Shown here piece after piece: positions 23,635 through 33,579 of a DNA stretch of 64,000 nt. Below the pieces are notes generated by a model. It was given only the letters and a program-made list of their open reading frames with translations, did not search any database and was not told the origin of the DNA. The translations under genes were made by a program, and so were the position numbers. The stretch comes from Cercis canadensis (taxonomy: Eukaryota > Streptophyta > Magnoliopsida > Fabales > Fabaceae): the NCBI GenBank assembly GCA_003255065.1, contig QAOA01003209.1:54891-118890 (forward strand), read 5' to 3'. Every line of letters begins with the position of its first letter. The first letter of the stretch is position 1.

Positions 23635-23766
23635 TTTGGTGATGCAGCCCGATTGAATAATGCATTTAAGGGAGAGGGGAATAGGACAAAGGGTGGTTGG
23701 CTATTGGTGAGAAGTCATCCTCCTTTGACAGAATCTGAATGTGACCTTATAAATGCGACCTTATGA
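23635..23766 (+). other. Exon-like open stretch, not recognised
   Basis: After an AG acceptor-like site (23633-23634) an open frame reads FGDAARLNNAFKGEGNRTKG, then GWLLVRSHPPLTESECDLIN, to a stop at 23766. The composition is protein-like and unlike the AT-rich flanks, so it may be another captured exon, but I cannot name the family. Confidence 0.35.
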
Positions 23767-24301
23767 TGAAGGAAACAACTTCAGCTTTTCTGATACCAAA
23801 GCAAAGAATCTTAGTGGATAAAAGACTTCATTCCTCCCCTAAAAATACATACAAAATGCCCTATTATTTGGTTAATTGGTTCCCATATCCATAATGACAA
23901 ATCCACAATCCCCCTGCTCTTCCATTCTAGAATAATTCAAATTTTCAATCATTTCTGAAGATACATTCATTTGTCATTTAGGAGTTGCCTAGGTTTTTGG
24001 ATATTCTGGATCTTCCTTCCTAGTACTGTCAGATGATGAAAGCTCTTAAGAGATTTTATTTATCATTTTAATAATGGTGTCTAATTGTATAATGATGTTG
24101 ATATAAATTACTTTCACATAGGAAGTTATGCTTCTTATATACTGCCAGCTAGCCATGGGATATTGTTATATGCGTTGGAAGGTGATACTAATCCAATAAG
24201 AGATTTATCTTTTCTGTCACACGTACATTTGAATTGGAACTAGTAATAGTATTTGATTATGCTGATAATTTGCATGTATGCTTCTTTGCTCTATCATGCA
24301 G

Positions 24302-24600
24302 GGATGGTCATTTTCTGATGTTATGTTTGTGACTAAGCGCAATATGGCCGACGCCGTTGCAACTGTGTCAAAGCAATTAGAGAATGTACATGAAACAATT
24401 GCCGTAATTAGCATTTATTGTCATCCTTTTGCCACATTTTAATTACCTTTCTTTTGTATTGTTTGCTTTAAATTTCTGTTTAATGGATTTGCGCTGTCAA
24501 CAAAAAGGCATCTTACAAAGAGGCTAGAAGGTCTGGACTAGGAACTGAATGAGCAAATGGAGTTAAGCCAGCTTATTTCAACTTATGTTAGAGATGTTGT
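24302..24600 (+). pseudogene. Captured DUF1664-family gene fragment
   Basis: Exon 1 (24302-24403), bounded by a CAG acceptor and a GT donor, encodes GWSFSDVMFVTKRNMADAVA then TVSKQLENVHETIA. The next piece (about 24500-24600) encodes KRHLTKRLEGLD, an in-frame TAG (24539-24541), then ELNEQMELSQLIST. This is the conserved GxSFSDLMYVTKRNMA...ATKRHLTQR core of the plant DUF1664 family, proteins of unknown function with a membrane segment followed by a coiled coil. Only the piece after the membrane anchor is present. The retained intron again points to genomic capture. The acceptor of the second exon is not clear. Confidence 0.8.
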
Positions 24601-24726
24601 TTTTCTTTCTAATATGGTAAACACATGAAAGTAGTAAAGACATAAGGTGCTCTTAATTGAAAGAAAGGACCTCCTCACCATAAATAGGGACAAATTACTT
24701 TTTAGTGTGATTGCCTGGGACCAATT

Positions 24727-25131
24727 ATGTCACAGATAACAATGGCTGCAGAATCTAGCTGTACAAAGAATCTGAATGAGACTTATGTCATATGTTTGGA
24801 AGATACTGATGTTAGTCACATTTTTTCAGTTGATGGCTGTCAACACCTGTATTGGTTTTCTTGCATGAAACAACATGTGAAGGTGAAGTTGCTTCATGGA
24901 ATGGTGCCAAAATGCCCTCATGAAGGATGCAATTCTAAACTTGTCATTGACAACTGCAAAAAATTCTTGACTCATAAAATAATCGAGACCATGTAGAATC
25001 AAATAAAGGAAGTATCAATTATTGTTTCTGAGAAAATTTATTGCCCTTATCCAAAATGCTTGGCACAAGAATTTGGAGTTAGTGTGAAGAAGGAACTGAC
25101 ATCCATTGATGCTAGAGTGTTGCCACCTCTA
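24727..25131 (+). pseudogene. Captured RBR-type E3 ubiquitin ligase fragment
   Basis: An open stretch broken by one in-frame TAG (24994-24996) reads ETYVICLEDTDVSHIFSVDG, QHLYWFSCMKQHVKVKLLHG, MVPKCPHEGCNSKL, then after the stop NQIKEVSIIVSEKIYCPYPK. This is the RING1 to IBR part of a plant RBR ligase, which passes ubiquitin through a thioester intermediate. Two zinc-binding positions look lost compared with the usual ETCVICLE and HRYCFSC forms (Y and W in place of C), so the RING could not fold normally. RING2 is absent and the sequence loses similarity after CPYPKC. It follows the DUF1664 piece by about 130 bp, far closer than two real genes would lie. Confidence 0.8.
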
Positions 25132-25229
25132 GTTGTAATTCTCTATCTTGATCTTGTTCCATACTTTTACATCATTTTATCTTCAAAGCTTTCGTTCAAC
25201 ATTCCACATCGCTATTTTGTGTTTTACAG

Positions 25230-25344
25230 CTCAAGTATCATGATTCTGGTAAGGAGAAGATTATACGACCATGTGTGGAGCAGTGGAACATGATTAATGC
25301 GGTGAATAATGCTACTTCTTTGTCTTCTTATGATGTAACATTTT
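25230..25344 (+). other. Exon-like open stretch, not recognised
   Basis: Follows a TTTTACAG acceptor and reads LKYHDSGKEKIIRPCVEQWN, then MINAVNNATSL, to a stop. It looks like coding sequence, but I cannot place the family. It lies inside the CACTA element after the RBR fragment. Confidence 0.35.
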
Positions 25345-25454
25345 GAAGCTTTATAACTTAATTCAGCATATTGGAATCTTGATACTGGAAATTAATTGCG
25401 AAGATTCATTTAATAGCATATGCAGGCTTTTGAAGGTTTGAAGTTGTTTTATGA

Positions 25455-25459
<5 letters not shown>

Positions 25460-25536
<77 letters not shown>

Positions 25537-25548
25537 NTTGTACAATTT
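25460..25548. repeat. Long poly-T run with an N
   Basis: About 77 consecutive T before the N at 25537. Copy number is unlikely to be reliable, and the N marks a contig join in the run. Confidence 0.9.
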
Positions 25549-26206
25549 TTTAAGTTGAATTTCTTTAGGGCTTTTGTTGTATGAGTGATTTGAAGTTGTT
25601 TTATGATTTTTAGGTTTTTATTTTATTTTTTATGGAATATGGAATTAGATATGCTATTGCTCAATTTATGCATTTTTTGGACATGAAAAGATTGCTTATT
25701 TTTTTTAACTATATGCTCTTGAATTCTTTCTAATATTTTCTTCTAAATATTTTTTGTAGGTTGGAGAAGAATGAGCTACAAGACATTCATACCTTTGAAG
25801 ATATATTGCACATTTAGTTTGGTTGAATATGTTAAAGACTAGTTATGTAGAGGATCAATTTGGTGTAATTATTTAAGATTTAAATTTTTGTACTCAATAC
25901 ATTACTCACTTATAGGAATTATTTAATGAAATAAATATTTGTGTTAGAAAAATTATTTAATGAAAAAGATATTTGTGAATGGTATATTTTAATTTTTAAG
26001 AAATATATTTTCCATTTTTTTAAAAAAATAAAAAACATATATTAAAAATTCCAATGTTGGAAATTTTTTTTTTTCAAAAATGAATTCCAACAGTAAAATT
26101 CTGTTGAAATTATTGTTCCGTTAGAATTCTGCAATTCTAACGGCCATTTCTCCAATGACCCAATGGAAAAATTCTATTGGAATTCAAAAATTTTCTTGTA
26201 GTGAGT

Positions 26207-27716
26207 TCTACAAATTTTAAGGTTGTGTTAAAAAATGAAGAAAAAAATGGTCTTGGATATTATCACTTGTTCCTTTCATGGTTTCCAGGACTTACTTCCT
26301 TTTTTTTTTCTCTCTAATAATATTTGTTTTGTAGTTGTTCAATTGCATATGACTTGCTAAATTGAAGGTCTTTGAAAAGTAGCTTAAGTCACACTTCCTT
26401 CAGAAGCACATTTAATTTTCCCACCTTGTCCTATTTAGTAATATTGTTACATTCTTTGGTTTGTGGCCTTACTTGTCAATGCCTACTAGAATTTTCCCAC
26501 TTGTTTTTGTTCGAATTTGGTTCGTGAGCTGTATTGTTTTTGAGTATGGATTGCATGCATTTTATATTTTTTGGGATGAGGTTTGGCGCGCAAGATTAGA
26601 ATTGCATCTAATTATGGTGCTGTATGTGATGACATTGCTCTAATTCCTTCCATTTTTGGTGGGGGTTTGATTACAAGTGTTTTTCTGGTTTTATTTGCTT
26701 TAGTAGTTGAGCTTCTTGCCTCATTCCTCTTGCTGCCTTTTGTTCTGTATATGTGCTGACATTTGAAATCTTTGACAATCTGCCTATTGGGATTGCACTA
26801 GAGTCTACACATGATTCCTGATCATTGTTCCTCGTTTATATTAATGAGATTTCATATTATGGCAGGTTTAGAAAGGGGAATTGATATGCTTCTTTGTCTA
26901 AACTGGCACTAACAGTACTCTGTTCTAGCTACTTCAATTTAAAGGGAGTAAAATGCTTGTTTTATTGCTTGTTGAGAGTAAAGCCTTGACATGAATATGC
27001 TCACACATGGGTATGATCTAAGCCAGTAAACCAATATTATGATAAAGACTGTCACTTTCCAAGAATAATTTTGAAATGTTTTAAATCATTTTTTTGGTAC
27101 AGTATTGCAATTTGCAACGTAATGCATTAATATAGATTGAGAGTCCACCTACTTTTGTTTTTAGTCACTTTTTCCCTGATATTGGTCAGGTTCTCAATTC
27201 AACCAACAGAGTTTCTGCTGCTGAGGTACTGCTGGGAAAGTTCAGGTGTAAAATCATATATGATATCTCACTATTTCCTTAACTTTTGCAAGTGCTTTAG
27301 CCTCATGCTACTATTATATACTACTATGCACAAATATTTGTTCTTGGTGCTTTATGCAGGCTTATTTCTCTAGTTTGATGTGTTCTGTTAGGAAATCACA
27401 AGCTGCAAAACTCATTGTGTTTTATGTGATTCCTTAGTGGTCTTTATAATATCCTCATTCTCTTTTTCTTATACATCCCTCTAGCTAAGCAATTATTGCT
27501 CCTTTGAGTGTGTCTTATATTGTAGCTCACTTTGATAAACTATTTAAGATTACTGGCAGCTTGGACAAAAGTTTTTAAGGTGAATTGATGTCATTGAGTT
27601 GTTTCTAATACATATTCACTATTTCTAAGTTTTAGAATTTACTCAGTTCAGTTAGTTATGACCATTTTTTTCTATTTTTTCTTCTTTCTTCTAACTTCTC
27701 TCTTTCTTGCTTGTAG
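26207..27716. other. Gene-free AT-rich stretch
   Basis: No recognisable gene or named repeat. A short exon-like island at about 27190-27245 (VLNSTNRVSAAEVLLGKF between AG and GT sites) is too short to identify. The stretch may be the inside of the outer CACTA element. Confidence 0.5.
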
Positions 27717-27989
27717 GTATTTCGAGAACTGCTAGAGTTGACATATCTTATGATAAGGTATTTCCACATTCTTAACTTACTAAATTTGTCTTTCCATCCT
27801 AAGGAATTATATACAGTACACACTTGAAGGTTTCTGCTACTTGTCTGGTTGAATTTTTTTTATATCCATAATAACTGTCTCTGACTGAGAACTCTATAGG
27901 TCCAAACCAACAACAAAGTTTCAAGTTTGTTTGCTGGAACTTAGGACAAGTGTGTTGCTTGCAAGAAAATTGTGTACCCAATTGAAAAG
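27717..27989 (+). pseudogene. LIM-domain protein gene fragment (linker and start of second LIM)
   Basis: Two exon pieces. 27717-27757, between TTGTAG and a GT donor, encodes ISRTARVDISYDK. 27900-27989, between CTATAG and a GT donor, encodes VQTNNKVSSLFAGT, an in-frame TAG, then DKCVACKKIVYPIEK. The second matches the linker and first zinc-binding pair of LIM2 in plant two-LIM actin-bundling proteins (usual form FAGTxDKCxxCxKTVYPxEK). The rest of LIM2 and all of LIM1 are not found nearby. It lies outside the 21174-26203 element, and could be a remnant host gene or cargo of the outer CACTA element. Confidence 0.7.
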
Positions 27990-28365
27990 GTATATACATA
28001 TATGTAATCAATTTTATCATAATATTGTGGATGAACTTTGTTGTTGAAGTTATTTATTCTTAAATTATTATATATACGTGGACACGCACACTTGTGTATT
28101 GTGGGTGCTTGTCTGTTTGTTTGTTCCGGTGATGAATATGATGATCTATTTTATTGTTGACTTCCTGTTAGTAGATCCCCCACCCCCCTCTGCAAATAAT
28201 AGGGATCTTGCTTAAAATGGAACTTAAAAATGCCTTGCATAGGATATGTGCTGATACCCAAATTTGCACTTATAGGTATATTGGTTTTTTTTTTTTAATT
28301 CAAATGTCCCATATATTACAAAAAAANAAACAAAAGCATAAAGGATAAATACAAATCAAATGGGT
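27990..28365. other. Gene-free stretch before the copia element
   Basis: AT-rich, no gene seen. An N at 28327 within an A-run marks a contig join. Confidence 0.6.
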
Positions 28366-28370
28366 TACAG

Positions 28371-28740
28371 TGTTAGCAGAAGCTGAACATGGCCGTGTCA
28401 TGGTCACAGAGAGCACATAATTGTCTAAAGATGAACACAGTTGATGCCACGGCCGTGTTCATTAATCTCTAGGCCGTGTTATGAAGAAGAACATGAGCAT
28501 GTCCATTAAACACCAGGCCGTGTTCTTGAGTCAAGACAATTTATCTTTATCGTGCTATTTATGTAATTAGCTTAGTTAGTTTGGCTAGTTTGTTAGTTTA
28601 GTTATAGGCGGTTTATTCTTTCTATATATGTAACTTCCTATTGCTTTTTGATTTAATATAGAAATCATTCTTTCTTTCCAAGTTTTCCTCTCTCAGATTC
28701 TTTCTTCTCTCAATCATCTCCCTGCTAAACTCTAATTTCA
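28371..28740 (+). repeat. 5' LTR of copia element
   Basis: 370 bp, TGTTAG at the start and TTTCA at the end. It carries several GGCCGTGT boxes and a TATATA stretch near 28625. Confidence 0.95.
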
Positions 28741-28752
28741 TGGTATCAGAGC
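28741..28752 (+). other. Primer binding site, initiator-Met tRNA type
   Basis: TGGTATCAGAGC directly abuts the 5' LTR. Confidence 0.9.
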
Positions 28753-28893
28753 TTCTTGAAGCTCGATCCTTAATTGCATTCCTTTAGATCACTCTTCTCA
28801 TCTTCTAAATCATCTGAATTTTGATAATATGTCGGATCCTGCTAATTCCTCCAATGGAATTATGGAAATGGTTTAGATAATATAGTTGATTAC

Positions 28894-29747
28894 TTGAATC
28901 CTTTGTATCTGCACTCCTCAGACAATCCTGGAGTTGTGCTTGTCTCCAAGCAATTTGATGGAAGAGGCTTTCATGCATGGAAACGAGCAATGGTTATTGC
29001 TTTCTTTGCAAAGAACAAATTAGGGTTCATCAATGGTGACGTACAGAAGCCAACATCTGATTCTTCTTTGCTAAGTGCTTGGAATCGCTGCAATTTTATG
29101 GTAATTAGTTGGATTTTAAATGCTTTGAGTAAAGATATTGTTGATAGTGTGATTTACATCTCTACTACACAAGAGATGTGATATGAACTCATTGAACGTT
29201 TTGAGCAAGCCAATGGATCTTTAGTTTATCAAATTCAGAAAGAATTATTTTCAATTTCTCAAGGAGCAGATAATGTCTCCTCTTACTACACCAAAATCAA
29301 AAGAATTTGGGATGAATTGAAAAATTTTCAAGCTGTGCCTGCCTACTCTTATGGTTCTGCAAGAATTTTGGATAAGTATCTTGAAGATCAGAAGTTATTT
29401 CAAATGCTCATGGGGTCAATGATAGTTTTTCCACTGTTAGAGGTCACATACTCATGATGTCTCCTTTACCAACCATCAATCAAGCATACTCCATCCTCAT
29501 TCATGAAGAAAAACAAAAGGAAATTTCTGCTCCTATTGTTCCTTTCTCAAGTGATACTGCTGCAATGAATGTGAACATTGGAAGGAACACTTATACGTCA
29601 CAGAGGAGTGATATGGGCAAGAAACCAAGTGTTACTTGCAATTATTTCAAGAAGCCAGGGCATACAAAAGATAAATGCTATAAACTTTATGGTTATCCTG
29701 CTGATTTCAAGTTTCAGAGATCTAAGAAATTTTCTGGAGCAGTTTAA
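28894..29747 (+). pseudogene. copia gag region
   Basis: Copia-type gag with YLHSSDNPGVVLVSKQFDG near the start, then FHAWKRAMVIAFFAKNKLGF and a zinc-knuckle-like tail around 29635-29690 (KKPGHTKDKCYKLYGYP). It would form the virus-like particle. Broken. Confidence 0.85.
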
Positions 29748-29870
29748 GGGGAATCAATAGAGAATTCTCAGAACAATGCTCTCTCTCTTACTCTTCCATT
29801 CTCTACTGAGCAGTATAGCCAACTTTTGAATCTCCTGAGTCAACCTAAACCTACTAATCAATCAAGTTAG

Positions 29871-32800
29871 ATGGACATACCTAATACAGTTGCAGCTGCT
29901 AACTTTGCAAGTAATCTATCAACTAATGTGAATTACAACGAACCCTATCATAAAGGGCATATTTGGATCATAGACACTGGTGCTTCTGATCATATGTGTT
30001 TTGATAAAAATGTTTTCTCTAGCATGACTGATGTTAAGGTGCCATATTCTGTTTCTCTTCCTAATGGTGAGATTGTTAAGGTTAACAATATAGACACAAT
30101 TGTCATTTCTTCACAACTAATCCTTTCTAATGTCCTTTTTATCCCCTCTTTCTAGTTCAATCTGTTATCTGTCAGCAAGCTCACTTCCCAGTATCATTAC
30201 TCAGTGTCTTTTTTTGATCAAATGTGTTATATATAGGCCCCTTCAATGAAGAAGGACTTAATCTTTGGTAAAAGGGATGGAGGCTTGTATCTTCTTTGAC
30301 AAATTAGTCAATTCTTCCAAATCTTCGTTTGATTCTTCCTTAAATGTCAGTTGTAATTTTGCTTGCAATAAAGACAGTATTCTTCTATGGCACTTACGAA
30401 TGGGACATTTGCCTTTGTATAAACTCAATATGTTACCAATTGATATGCCAAAAGCTATTAATCATAATTCTTTTGAACCTTGCACTATTTGTTCTCAGTC
30501 TAGACAACACAAACTACCATTCCCCTCTAGTCATATCTCCACCAAGGCTCCTTTTGACTTAATTCATATTGATGTTTGGGGTCCTTATAAACATTCTACT
30601 CATACTGGTCATAGGTATTTTATCACGATTGTTGATGACTTTAGCAGAAATACTTGGATTCATTTATTGCATAATAAATCTTTTGCTTTCTCTATTATTC
30701 AGTCTTTTGTTCATCTGGTTAGAACTCAGTTCCATTCCCTTGTCAAAGTCATTAGGACTGATAATGCCTATGAACTTGGAAGTAGCTCAGCAGGTCAACT
30801 TTTCTTTTATTCTCTTAGTATCATTCACCAGACTTCTTGTGCCTATACTCCTCAGCAAAATGAAGTTGTTGAACGAAAACATCGCCATTTACTTGAAACC
30901 TCTAGAGCACTTTTGTATCAATCTGGTTTACCCAAAAAATACTGGAGTGACTGTGTTCTCACAGCAGCTTACCTTATCAATAGGATGCCTTCCAAGGTTC
31001 TTCAGAATAGAACACCATATGAGGTCCTTTTTAACCAAGTACCTTCTTTTTCTCATCTTAAACCTTTTGGTTGCCTTTGTTTTGTCTCTACCACTGCTCA
31101 AGGAAGAGACAAATTTATGCCTCGCTCATTTCTTGGTTTGTTTCTTGGATATCCTTTTGGCAAAAAAGGCTTATAAATTTCTTAACCTTTACACTCAAGA
31201 GATTACTGTCTCACGAGATGTCATTTTTCATGAATAAATTTTTCCTTTGCACTCCTCTCCTGTTTTGGAACATTCCCATTCTTCTTTACCTCATTCCATG
31301 GAAGATATTCCTTCTGATGATTCGACACGTGCATCGACACGGCCATGTCTTGATTCCTCACGGCCGTGTTCCTCATATGTTCCCCCTGTGTTGCCTCCAC
31401 AACCACGGTCGTGTCCTTCCCGTGTTCCTCTCGTGTCCCCTGTTAACACAGACAATCAACCCATTAGAAGGTCAAACATAATTTTCAGGCCTCTGACATC
31501 TCTCAAAGATTATGTTTGTGGTTTTGCCATGGATATGTCTGTTGACAATGCCCTTACTAGTTCTTGTGCTCATACCATCACCAATGCATGTCTTGTTACT
31601 CATTCCTTTTGCTTTAGTGCTCTTCCTGCCAGTGCTCAAAAGTTTACTCATCATCTTCTCATTGATGTTGAACCCCAAACCTATAAGAAAGCTACGGGTA
31701 ATCCACTGTGGGATGAAGCAATGGCAAAGGAATTTGTAGCTCTTGAGCTGAATCACACATGGGATATTGTCAAATTACCTAAGGGTAAGAAACCTATCAA
31801 TTGCAAGTGGGTTTACAAAATTAAAAGGAAATCAGATGATACAATAGAAAGATATAAAGCTAGGCTTGTGGTAAGAGGTTTTACCCGAAAGGAGGGTGAG
31901 GACTATTTTGAAACCTTCTCTCCAGTAGTTAAATTCACAACCATCAGAACTTTGATTGGATATTTACATGCAACCTCCCCTTGGTCTTGTTGTTTCTGAT
32001 TCCTCCTTTGTCTGCAAACTCAGAAAATCCTTGTATGGTTTGAAGCAAGCATCTAGACAATGGTATGCTAAATTGTCCGAAACACTCCAACATAGAGGGT
32101 ATACACATTCCCCTCATGATTACTCCTTATTGGTTAAAAAGTCTTCTGATTCTATGGTCATTGAAGCAGTTTATGTTGATGACTTGCTTGTCACTGGTGA
32201 TGATCTTACTGAAATTAATTATCTCAAACAATATCTTGATGACACCTTCAGAATCAAGGATCTTGGTTTGCTTCATTATTTTCTTGGCCTTGAATTTACT
32301 TCTCTGTCTAATGGACTTCTGATTAGTCAACGCAAGTACACCACTGACCTCTGTGATGAGTTTCTGGTTTCTGATCTGCCTCAGGTGCCATGTCCTTTAG
32401 CTCCCAATGTCAAACTGGATATCACCATGTCTGATCCATTGCCTGACCCTACCATTTACAGACGTTTACTTGGCAAGCTAAATTTTCTGTTGCATCTAGG
32501 CCAAATATTGCCTACACAGTACAATTTCTTATTCAATTTAATCAGCATCCATGTCAAGCTCATCTACAAGCTGCTGTTCATGTTCTGCAGTATCTTCACT
32601 CTCATCCTTTGCAAGGCATCTTCATGAACTCTACTGCAGATTTTCATCTTCTTGCATATTGTGATTCCGATTGGGCAGCATGTCCTTTTTCTCAAAGATC
32701 TGTTATTGGTTACTTCATTATGCTTGGTGGTAGTCCTATCTCATGGAAGTCCAAGAAACAAACTACTGTGTCTTTGTCTTCTGCAGAAGCTGAATAGCGT

Positions 32801-33100
32801 TCCATGAGAAGAGTCACTACTGAATTGGCTTGGCTCAGTCGTTTGCTCAGTGATCTTGGTGTCTCTACCATCACTCCAATCCCTCTCAAATGTGACAACA
32901 TGGCTGCCATTGACATTGCCCGCAATCCAGCTTTTCATGAGAGAACCAAGCATATTGACATTGATTGTCATTATGTCTGTGAACAATTGTTAGATGGTTT
33001 GCTCTCTCTTTCCCATGTTCCTACTCAAGATCAATTGGCTAACATTTTCACAAAGTCTCCTACTCCAAAGCATCATGAGACTCTATCCAAGCTTGGATTG
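29871..33100 (+). pseudogene. copia pol region: protease, integrase, RT, RNase H
   Basis: Protease with WIIDTGASDHM (about 29964-29996). GAG-pre-integrase with LLWHLRMGHLPLYKL (about 30387), integrase core with WIHLLHNKS, TDNAYELG and YTPQQNEVVERKHRHL (about 30400-31170). RT begins near 31700 (WVYKIKRKSD), with SLYGLKQASRQWYAK and AVYVDDLLVTGDD (about 32030-32205). RNase H has AYCDSDWAACP and QTTVSLSSAEAE (about 32650-32797) and ends near the KHIDIDCHYV block (about 32950). This order is diagnostic of Ty1/copia. Broken in a few places. Confidence 0.9.
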
Positions 33101-33118
33101 TCTCCACATCCAACTTGC

Positions 33119-33125
33119 GGGGGGG
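33119..33125 (+). other. Polypurine tract of copia element
   Basis: A run of seven G immediately upstream of the 3' LTR, the usual primer site for plus-strand DNA synthesis. Confidence 0.8.
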
Positions 33126-33516
33126 TGTTAGCAAAAGCTGAACACGACCGTGTCATAACTGATCATGGCCGTGTCATGGTCACAGAGGGCACACAATTGT
33201 CTAAAGATGAACACAGTTGATGCCACGGTTGTGTTCGTTAATCTCTAGGCCGTGTTATGAAGAAGAACACGAGCGTGTTCATTAAACACTAGACCGTGTT
33301 CTTGAGTCAAGACAGATTATCTTTATCTTGCTATTTCTGTAATTAGCTTAGTTAGTTTGGCTAATTTGTTAGTTCAGTTATAGGTGGTTTATTCTTTCTA
33401 TATATGTAACTTCCTATTGCTTTCTAATTAAATATAGAAATCATTCTTTCTTTCCAAGTTTTCCTCTCTTAGATTCTTTCTTCTCTCAATCATCTCCCTG
33501 CTAAACTCTAATTTCA
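33126..33516 (+). repeat. 3' LTR of copia element
   Basis: 391 bp, TGTTAG at the start and TTTCA at the end. Same boxes as the 5' LTR, with about 6% substitution difference by eye. Confidence 0.95.
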
Positions 33517-33579
33517 TATAGAATGTATTTCCTATTTTTTTCAAAGTAAAAGATATTGTCCAAAAAATGACAAAAGAGA

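Larger units (their letters stand above)
21174..26203 (+). mobile_element. Pack-CACTA transposon carrying captured host gene fragments
   Basis: 5,030 bp. Left end CACTATAAGAAAA; right end ttttcttgtagtg, the inverted CACTACAAGAAAA. A 3-bp direct repeat AGT flanks it (21171-21173 and 26204-26206), the size CACTA transposases make. Subterminal zones at both ends are built from ttccaacgg / ccgttggaatt motifs in both orientations, the expected transposase-binding array. No transposase is recognised, so it is non-autonomous. Inside are intron-bearing pieces of an NAD(P)HX-epimerase-domain gene, a DUF1664 gene, an RBR E3 ligase gene and two unidentified exon-like pieces, all in plus orientation. An N in a poly-T run at 25537 means the true length may differ. 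Confidence 0.85.
28371..33516 (+). mobile_element. Ty1/copia element with both LTRs
   Basis: 5.15 kb. LTRs at 28371-28740 and 33126-33516, Met-type primer site at 28741, polypurine run just before the 3' LTR. Target duplication is tacag/tatag (28366-28370 and 33517-33521), one mismatch. Domain order gag, protease, integrase, RT, RNase H is copia-type. The two LTRs differ by roughly 6% by eye, mostly transitions, suggesting an insertion a few million years old. The coding part has about half a dozen breaks. I do not assign a lineage. Confidence 0.95.

Noticed and set aside
21616-25131. A working host gene cluster (epimerase, DUF1664, RBR ligase)
   Set aside because: Each is a short partial piece, two have in-frame stops, zinc ligands and a splice donor are lost, spacing is far too tight, and transposon ends enclose them.
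25363-25545. A lysine-rich small protein on the minus strand
   Set aside because: It is the translation of a poly-T run.
19559-26203. One 6.6 kb CACTA element from the first left end to the right end
   Set aside because: The flanking triplets do not match (TAA against AGT), while the left end at 21174 gives a perfect AGT pair with 26203.
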